From Rhodopirellula sp. (GTDB taxonomy: Bacteria; Planctomycetota; Planctomycetia; Pirellulales; Thermoguttaceae), in contig JAAYEH010000720.1 of assembly GCA_012728855.1 (NCBI GenBank), positions 1 through 47,646 on the forward strand: a stretch of 47,646 bases of DNA, written 5' to 3'. The translations under genes were made by a program, and so were the position numbers. Each line of letters opens with the position of its first letter. Within the stretch, counting starts at the first letter, position 1. Below, piece by piece: positions 7,450 through 16,800 of the stretch. The notes beneath the pieces were generated by a model that ran no database searches, was not told where the DNA came from, and saw nothing but the letters and a program-made list of their open reading frames with translations.

Positions 7450-7608
7450 ATGCCTTCTGAGGGAGCGATTGCGTTCTCACTCGCGGTTCGAGCGTGGTCC
7501 GCGCAAATTCTTGAGAAGACTCGCTTTTTGCAGTACCTCCTTTCGGGTTCCGGGGACGTTATCGCGGTCGAGGCGGACGGGCTTCCAAGCGTGCGGCTCG
7601 TGGCGTGA
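7450..7608 (+). CDS. Small ORF (52 aa) in the leader of the giant gene
   Basis: The ATG at 7450 is preceded by GGGAGGG with about 4 bases spacing, an unusually strong ribosome-binding site for this region. The 52-residue product (starting MPSEGAIAFSLAVRAW) is mildly amphipathic and matches nothing I know. It may be a translated leader peptide that couples to, or regulates, the long downstream gene, or it may be chance. Confidence 0.25.
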   Translation: MPSEGAIAFSLAVRAWSAQILEKTRFLQYLLSGSGDVIAVEADGLPSVRLVA

Positions 7609-7847
7609 GTCGCTTTTCGATATTCATTGCTTCTCCACAAGGAGAGGCGAAGGGGATGTCGCTGCCGCTCGGCATCAGGCAGCCGCCGAGTGGACTCGGG
7701 CTGGATGTCTTGGCTGAGTTTTCGATCGACCATGGGGACGAAACGCCGCAGGCCTTCGCTCCCTAGCGAAGAACCGTCCATCGGCGTGCTTCCCACCGTG
7801 TCCGCCTTTGCGCTGACACGGATCCTTCTTTCTGAGGAGAGACCGTG
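7609..7847 (+). other. Hairpin-rich 5' leader of the giant gene
   Basis: No further gene. Two short perfect hairpins are visible: cttcgct/agcgaag near 7755-7771, and CCGTGTC (7796-7802) with GACACGG (7815-7821), the latter ending 12 bases before the Shine-Dalgarno GAGGAGA (7834-7840). I recognise no known riboswitch. Confidence 0.4.
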
Positions 7848-10800
7848 ATGGCTGGCCCATTGGTTCGCCGGTTTTCCAAGCGTCGAGGGCCCAGGCAGGG
7901 AAACGGGACACTGCGTCCGCAGAGGTATGGCGATGCTTCGCGGATCCGCCGTCTGGCAATTGAGCCGCTGGAAGACCGGCGACTGCTGGCGGTGGACCTC
8001 GATCCGCTTGACGAAGGTTTGAAGGATTTCTTCCCCATCCTCCAAGACCGTCTCAACACCGCCTTTTCCGCCAGCCCCATACCGCTGATCGGCGACCAGT
8101 TGGCGTCCCGTGCGCCGGGCCACTTCGCCTCGAAGATTGCCACGGCTCTTCAGGACTTCTCCGTCGCCGCGGGCGATTCGGCCGCCGACGTCGCCGACGC
8201 TCTGAAGCAAGCGCTCGGCGGTTTGATCGCGTCCAGCACGGACGTCCAATTCACGAATCCCGATGAGTCGCCAGTTGATTTTTCTGTCTCACTAGCCGAC
8301 ACGATCGTGGGACAGCTCGATCTGGATCTCACATTGGGAGACGACCCCTTCCTGAAGCCCCTGGTCGGCAGCGAAGGCGTCGTGGACGTCGCCGTGAACT
8401 GGACGTTCCTTCTCAAGTTCGGCGTCGGCACGACGGAAGGTTTCTTCATCGACACCGCATATCCCAACGATCTGACCGCGGTGGTCACGGCAAAGCTGGA
8501 AGACGACTTCAGCGCAATCGGCAAACTCGGTTATTTTTCGGCCTGGTTCCAGGAGGACGCGACGGCGTCGACAACTTACCAGGGTCAAACCATGACCGGC
8601 TCCTGGTACGTTCGCCAGTACCAGTTCGATCTCTCGGACAGTGACGAAGATGGGCACCTTGCCGCCACGGAATCACTGGACGTTGAGTATACCACGCCAC
8701 GGGACAACGGAGAGGCGCACCTCGACATCGAGGCCGCCTTTATCCCAGACCTCGCGAAATGGTCGAACGGTAGCGGGTTGTCCGACGCGGAACGCTCCAC
8801 ACTCTTCAATATCGCAGTCCGTACCGACGCCGCCATCACTTATCCGGAAAACCATCCGGCGAGTATCCAGTTCCCCAACGTGGAACTGGACATGAGAGAG
8901 TTCTACGAAGGCTTCGCCAGGCCCATCCTTACCGAACCGGCCCCCGTCCTGGGCTGGTTCGAAACGATCGAACTCTGGGCGACGCGGATCTTTGTTCCGC
9001 TGAACACCCTATGGGCGGTGTATTCCAATTGCGATTTGTCTATTGGCGACCGAACCTTTGGCCCCTCGATCCCCGGCATCGTGAGTGGTGGCCTGACAAT
9101 GGACACGTGGGGATTCGACGAACTGCTTGACTACTACCCCACCCTAGAGGAAATGAAGTTAGACATTCCAGACGTGGTGAACCGTCCATTCGAATCGCTC
9201 GGCTCGTTCACCATCGATGCCGACAAGGATGTTCTCCAAGCTAATCAAAGTCCTATTGATTACGGCAACGAACTCGAATTTCCCTTCTTTCGCCACTCGT
9301 GGGCGGGTCTGAACTTCAAGTTTCTGGACAACCCGGTGCTGATTTTCGGCCTGATGGTGGGTGAAGATATTGATGGGCCGGAGTGGAAGGAGGCGGGCGG
9401 AATAGCAGGACCGCTGGCGACGTTTGAAAGACATTACGATTTTGGCTTCCTGATCGGAGGGAATGTGACGTTTTTCGTTGTGTTCAATTTCAGCATTTAC
9501 GGGGAGGTGGGGGCGAAGGCGGACATCAACTTCAGCTACGACACGCTCGGCCTCAAAGAGTTTAGCCGGGCGCTCGATTACAGCAGCTCTGCTGCGCTTG
9601 AGCAGAGTATGGGCGCGCAGAAGAACCTCCTACGGAGAGGTTTCGCCTTTGATGACCACAATGACGGGTACCGGGACGGTGACATATCGCCTCCGGACAA
9701 GTACTTCGGCGAGGAGATACCCCTCGGAGACGCGCCGGAGTTTGTGGTTTACGGCGGGATCGCCACCGATATTTGGCCGGGACTTGACTTCGGGCCGTTG
9801 TTCACTGCCAAATGCGGTGTGAAAGGCGGTTATGACGTCGCCTGGTATTGGGATCTGAACGACCTGCCCAACTCGCTGGACGGCGGCGGATATCCTGACA
9901 ACCCCGAGGACTACGAGTACGACGGTCGTGTACGGCTGGACGAGGTTGATCTTAGTCGGCACGTACTACCCGGTGCAGTCTTTAACACGGCTGGCGGAAT
10001 CGAAGGGGGAACCGACCTGTATTACGAAGTTATCATGATGTACCACGTCATGTTGTCCGGCACGTATTCCGTGGCGCGTGGTCCCCTGGATACATGGGAC
10101 TACGATATTCCGAACGATCAGCAGATTCTCGCGGGGGGAGTCTGGGCGGATGACGTGACGTTAGGCACGGTGTCCACTGACGGGACGCTCACGATCTACG
10201 CGGGCGGCACTGCCGGGCAGCGAAGCGTTTTACCGGGTGATCGCGACGAACGTTTCCTTATTGATTCTCTTGGGTCGGATTCCGGCGGGGAGCAGATAAG
10301 GGTCACCTTCAACGAACGGTACACGCAGATCTTCTCTGGGGTCAGGAAGATCTTTGTGGACGGCGGATGGGGGGATGACCGGATCGAAGTTCAGCAAGGC
10401 GTCCTAAGCGACCTGGCCCCCAACGACACTGCGCTAATCTTTTATGGCCAGGATGGCGACGACACGGTGATCTACCGCGGCAAAGGAGCCGTCTCGCTCT
10501 ATGGCGGACCCGGAGCGGACAGTCTCACGGGCGGCGACGGATATGACTATCTGGATGGCGGTGATGGGCACGACACTTTGGTGGGCGGCAGAGGCAAAGA
10601 CGACCTATTTGGCGGCGGCGGTGACGATAAGCTGTTTGGCGGATACGGCGATGACTGGCTTTATGGGGGGCCGAGTGATGACGTTCTTAACGGCGGGGAC
10701 GGCGCCGACCTGTTGAACGGTCAAACCGGCATGGATTCCCTTGACGGCGGGAAGGGTGCCGACATTCTGGACGGCGGCGTCGATAGCAACCAGTACTTCT

Positions 10801-13800
10801 GGGACATCGGTTCTGATCTCGACACGATCAGCAACGCTGTCGGCGTGGCGGACAGGCTGACTGTGCGTGGGAGCGCGACCGAGCCCAACGACAGCATCAC
10901 GCTAAGGAAGTTGAACGGTTCCGTCGAGATTGTCACCCATCAAGGCAACATCACCTTGGAGGGGATCGAACAGTTGCTTGTTGACGCGGGCGGAGGTTCC
11001 GACACGATTCGGGTCGAGGATCTGAGCAACACTGCGCTCCAAAGCATCGCCATTAACCTGGCCGCGCCGGGCGAATCGGCCGACGCCGCAGGGGATACCG
11101 TCTGTTTTATCGGCAGCGACAGTGAAGCGGACACGATCACGGTCGATGGCGTGTACCAGAGTTTCTTCCATTCCAGGGAGCTCAAGCGCGATGCGCGCAG
11201 TTCCGTCACTTTCGGCGTAGAAGCGTCGATTGACAGCAGCGGCTGGAGCGAGGTGTCCGGCACCATCGAGAATCGCGGCTCTTTGGGGACGTTCACTCTT
11301 GAAGTGGACTGGGGAGATGGCGCGGTCGAGGCATTTCCGTATACGGTTGGGGCCAACGAGGTGACCTTCAGCAAGGCCCACCACTACTTGAATTACAGCC
11401 CCGCCGATACTCGGACGTTGCGCCTGGTGCTCACCGACCATTCCGGTAGACTCATAGCCAGCAAGAGCGTTACGGTGGGCAACGCGCCGGCTCTCCGGAT
11501 CACCGATCAAGTCGCTTCCGGGAATCAAGAGATCTTCGTCCTCAATTCGTCTCCAAGCAGGGACCGTTTGACGATCAAGGGCGGTAAAGGGAACGACACG
11601 CTCATCGTCTCGGCCGGATCCGACGGTATCCGCGTTCAGGATCTCATCGCCGTGACCCTCGACGGCGGCGCGGGCAGCGATACGCTGAGCACGGTCTACA
11701 GCAACGTGACCGTCCGCTCCGAAACGGACGACGACCCGGCGGACACCGATGTCCTCATCGTCAGCGACGACCCCAACACGGCCGGAGCGCCCGAGGTGGA
11801 TGTGTCGGACAACGGCATCTACGTGCGGCACGGCGCGGGCGCAGACCGTCCGGTCGCCTCGATCGAATACGCGGGCATCGAGCAGTTGCACCTCAACCTC
11901 GGTGCACACGGCGGCGGCAACAAGGTGCGGGTACACAACACGATCGCCGGGCCGGTGACGATCACAGGTGGAACCGCATCGGACGACGTCAGGGTGTTCG
12001 ATGCGAAAGATGTGCTAACGATCGACCTCGGGGGATCCGGAGATGACGACCGGCTGACCTTCGACCGAAGCTCCGACCTCGTGGGTCTGGAGGGCCGCCT
12101 CTCGGCAACCGAGATCACCGGGCTGGGACTGAAGGAAGGGGAGAAGATCTCCTACAGCGGCGTGGAGCGGTTGGCCCTGCTTCTCGGTTCCCGTAAAGAC
12201 CGCCTCGAGATCGAAGACGCGGGCGCAGCAACGACCGTCAACGCGGGCGATGGCGGCGACGAAATCGTCTTGCTGGCGAGGGGCGGGCCGTTGAGTCGTT
12301 CGGTGACGGTCTGCGGCCAAGGCGGCGCCGACACGGTGACGACCCAAGTCGACGACCTGGACCTCCTGGCTGGCTCGCCCTTCGGCGATCTCTGGTTGTC
12401 CGACCTGGTCGAGACGCTGCAAATCGTACACCTCGGCGCGGCCCCGACCGGTTGGCGCGTCGAGAACGACGCGGTCTGGGCGGACAGGGAGAGCGGAGGA
12501 TCTGTGAGAATCGTCGACGTGCTCGGGTCGGCGGAGGTGCGAATCGCCGGCAATTGCGCCGACACGCTGATCATCGCCGACAGCGTGCCCGCCCCGCAGG
12601 CGGCGAGGATCGAAGACGGGCTCGTCCAGGTGCAGCGGGGTGCATCCGTCGTTTCGTTCGTCGGCGGCCTCAACTCTCCCCCCAACGACATATCGCCGCT
12701 GGCGAGCCCCGACGGAGCGTACATCTACGCGATCGGACAAACCGCGGCCGGCATGACAGCCTTGGCGGTCTACCGCGTGGATCCTGTCACAGGGAATCTC
12801 GTCGGGCAAGCTGAGACGGACCACCTTTGGATTCAGAACCAGGAGCTCTTGGCCGCGGGTGGAGTCGCCGGCGATCGATTCGGCGCGTCGGTGAGCATCT
12901 CCGGCGATACGCTCCTCGTGGGGGCTCCGATGTACGATGTTCCGCCCTATACCAGCTTGTACCGCGACAGCGGTGCAGTGCATCTCTACGAGAGCGATGC
13001 GGCCGGAGAGTGGCAGCGGGTTGCGCAGTTCGATATCCAAGACTGGTCCCAGTGGGGCGGGTACGGAAAAGAAGACCATTTCGGATCCTCGGTCGGCATC
13101 GACGGCAATCTGGCAGTGATCGGGGCGCCGGACTGGAACAAGCTGGCGGGCTTGACGTCGTTGAAGGACGTCGGGGCGATCTACGTTGTCGAGAAGCGCG
13201 CCGAGGGATGGGCGCCGCTCCAGAGGATCGAGAACCCCGGGGACTATGACCCCTACCAACCTCTCTACTGGGGACAGAACGACCATCTCGGCTCATCGGT
13301 GGCCATCTGCGGAAACACGGTGGTCGCCGGTGCGCCCTACGATGAGCCGCCCCCGTCTTGGAGCGGCGACGACGGTTCCGTGCGGGTCTACGAGAGAGTG
13401 GGCGAGACCTTCTCGCAGACGGCCCGCCTTTGGGCATCGGACAACGCCGACGGAGACCATTTCGGAACCTCCGTCGCCATCGACGCCGACACGATCGTCG
13501 TGGGTTCGCCCGATGACGACGACGACGGCTCGAATTCGGGTTCGGCCCACGTCTTCGAACGGTCCGGCGACCAGTGGCAGGAGGTGGCGAAGCTTACGGC
13601 CGCCGACGCCGCGGCCGGCGATTCTTTCGGCTACTCCGTCGCCGTGGCCGGCGACCGGGTCGTGGTTGGGGCCATGCTCGACGACAACGACAACGGCGTC
13701 GACGCCGGCGCCGTCTATGTCTTCGAGAAGATCGAAGGCGTATGGCAGCAGACGGCGAAGCTCACCGCCGCGGGCGGAGCGGCCGGAGATCGTTTTGGCA

Positions 13801-16800
13801 ACTCCGTATCCGTCTCGGGCAACGCCTTCGTCGTCGGCGCGTACCGCGCCGACGGCAATCGGGGATCGGCGTACGTGTTCGAGAAGGCCGGCGAGGACTG
13901 GCGTCAGGACGCCCGACTGCTGGCGGAGGATTGCGAAGCCGCCGACGACTTTGGCGCTTCGGTGGCCCTCAATCTGGACCAGCCCGTCGTCGGCTCTCCG
14001 GGCGACGCCGGTCAGAGGGGGTCGGTTTATACGTTCGCGAGGCAAGGGACCTTCGCCGGCGCGATCAATGCCGCGATCGCTCCGGACGCGGAAGGCCGCC
14101 ATCTCTACCTGGCCCGGCCGGGCAACGATGCCCTCGTCGTACTCAACCGGGATCCAGCGAGCGGAGACGTGACGCTCGCGCAGGAACTCGTCGATGGCGT
14201 GAACCTCGACGGCGTCGATGGCGTCGAGATCCCCCGCGATGGCGCGCGGGTTTACGCGGCAACCGAGGCCGGAATCGCGGTCCTGAGCCGGGATCCGTCG
14301 ACCGGCACGGTAACCTGGCTCGAACAGATCGATACCGCGGAGGTCGGCCGCCCGCTCGACCTGGAAATCAGCCAGGACGGTCAATTCCTGTTCGTCGCGG
14401 GAAGCAGCGGGAAGATCGGGGTCTACCGGTGGAGCGGCACGGGCCATGCGCGGTCCGACCTCCTCGACGTAGCCAGCGCGACCGCGCTGGCCCTTAGCCC
14501 CGACGGCGCCAACCTCTACGTTGCCCGGAAGACGGAGAACGCCGTCTCCGTGCTCTCCTGGGACGCCGAAGAGGGACGGCTCGACCCCCTCGACGAGGTT
14601 CGCAACGGGTTCCGCGGAGTTCGCGGCCTGCAAGGCGTTGCCTCGCTGGCCGTCACGAACGAATACGTCCTTGTGGTGAGCGAGGACGACGACTCGCTGG
14701 TGGCCTTCAGCAGGGGCGCCGAGGGCCGCTTGACTTACGCCCAGCGGCTCAGAAACGCCTCGGGCGGCGTCGAAGGCCTGGAGAACCCCAATGCGGTGAT
14801 CGTCAGCCCGGACGGCAAGTGGCTCTACGTTACCAGCACCGGCGATGGAAGCGACCGCCCGGGCGGCGTGGCGTGGTTCGGCGTCGAAGAGGCTTCCCCG
14901 CCTCCCGCACGGCCCCTGATCATTGGGTACTCGGGGATCGCGGAACTCACGGTGAGAACCGGCGACGGCGAGGACGTTGTCAATGTCCGCGATGTCGCGA
15001 ATCACCTGACCGTCCAGACCGGGGGCGGCCCGGACACGGTGACTCTGTCGCTGAAGTCCGGCCCGCAGGACGTAATGGTGGAAACGGGCGGCAACGACGA
15101 CACGGTCAATGTCACCTTGGAAGCCGCCAGGAAGCTGACGCTGACGACCGGCTTGGAGAACGACAGGCTCAACGTCTTCTGCGTGCATGCCGGCGCGACA
15201 CTGGGCGCCGACCTGGGCGACGGCGACGATATCGCCACGGTCTGGGAAGCTGAGATCGACCCGGCCGCCGTAGTCACCCTCGACGGGGGCCCAGGCGAGG
15301 ACACGCTGCAGACCGACACCGCGGGGCAATGGCCGCTACTGGCGGCGCCGCAGTCGACCGACGGTCATCTCCGCTTTGAAAGCGAGACCCTCGGCTCCTT
15401 TTCCTACCAGAACTTCGAGAAGACGCTTTCCTTTACAGCGGCCTCCGTGGATGCACACGGGCCGTACAGCATTGCCGAAGGCGATGCGCTGGTTCTCACC
15501 GCGTCGGCCATCCCGGTCGCCGGTACGTATGTCACGACCCTCCAATGGGATCTCAACCGCGACGGCCTCTTCGAGGAGGCGGGCGACACAGTGTCCGCGC
15601 CGGTGGAGTTGATCCTCACGGTGCCCTGGGAGGATCTTGTCGCCTTGGGGCTGGCCGGTGGTTCCGCCCTCGGGACGCCCTACACGATTGCCTTGAGGGC
15701 GACCGACAGCGGAGGCAACTTCGTCGAGACCGAGGAGACGGTGCGGCTCTACGACACCCCGCCCGACCTGAGAATCAGCGGCGCCGCCCGGGTTATGGAG
15801 GGAGCGACCTACTGGCTCGAACTTACCAGCAGCGACCAAGGAGAGGATCTCGTTACGCAATGGAGCATCTGCTGGGACTGGGTCGAGGGTGAGACCAACC
15901 GGTTCGAGCCCATCCCGGGCAATCCGTCGTTGGTCGGACATCGTTACGACGTTCCGGGGCTGAAGCGGATCAGGGCACGCGCTACGGACGACGACGGGAC
16001 GTACGACGCGGTCGTCACGGAGGGCGTCTTCACGCTCGGCGTCGATGTCTTCGACGCAGTCCCGATCCTCCAGATCAACGGAGGCGGCAGCATCGACGAA
16101 GGCAGCCTGTACGAGCTGTCCGTTGCGGCCCTCGACCCAGCAGGGGATGAAAACCGATGGATCATCGACTGGGGTGACGGCAGCCCGGTTGAGTCGATGG
16201 ACGTCATGCCTCCCATGCTGACGCACATCTACGCGGACGACGGAGCCTTGGCCATCCGGGCGACGGCGATCAGCGACGATGGCGTTTACTCCGTCACGAA
16301 GGATGTCACGGTCAACAACGTGGCGCCCGAACTGCGAATCGCCGGTTGGCCGACGGCCGATGAGGGTTCGTCGTACACGCTCTTCCTGGCGGCCAGCGAC
16401 CCCGGCAACGACCAGATCCGTAGCTGGACGGTCGACTGGGGCGATGGCGTGGAAGAGATGTTTGACGGTCGAGTGAGGTCGGTCATCCATCAGTACGCCG
16501 ACGACTCTGCGGGCGAGTCCGGCGGCGTCTACCGCATCACCGTGTCGGCCAGCGACGAGGACACGACTTCGCAGCAGCTCAAGGTTTCTTTGCTCGAGCG
16601 GCCTCTGTTCACCTTCGACGGCGGCCCGGAGGCAAGTGGAAATTTCTACACGCTCACTTCGGGCGAAATGTCCTGGCTCGCCGCGGATGCCGAGGCCCAG
16701 GCGCTGGGTGGCCATCTGGTGGAAATCGGCGGCTACGCCGAACAGGACTTTCTCGATCGGTCCTTCTTTGGCTCGCCTCAGCCGCCGGGTCAACTCTGGA

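Noticed and set aside
7449..7847. Possible riboswitch before the giant gene
   Set aside because: Hairpins are present, but no block of a known aptamer class could be matched.
10447..10785. GGxGxD coding repeats looked at as a possible CRISPR or minisatellite
   Set aside because: The period is 27 bases with codon-level variation, giving RTX nonapeptides within one long frame; there are no spacers.
13293..15329. 678-codon minus-strand frame opposite the propeller region
   Set aside because: Same reason: the plus frame shows regular FG-GAP and lactonase repeats, and the minus frame shows no family pattern.
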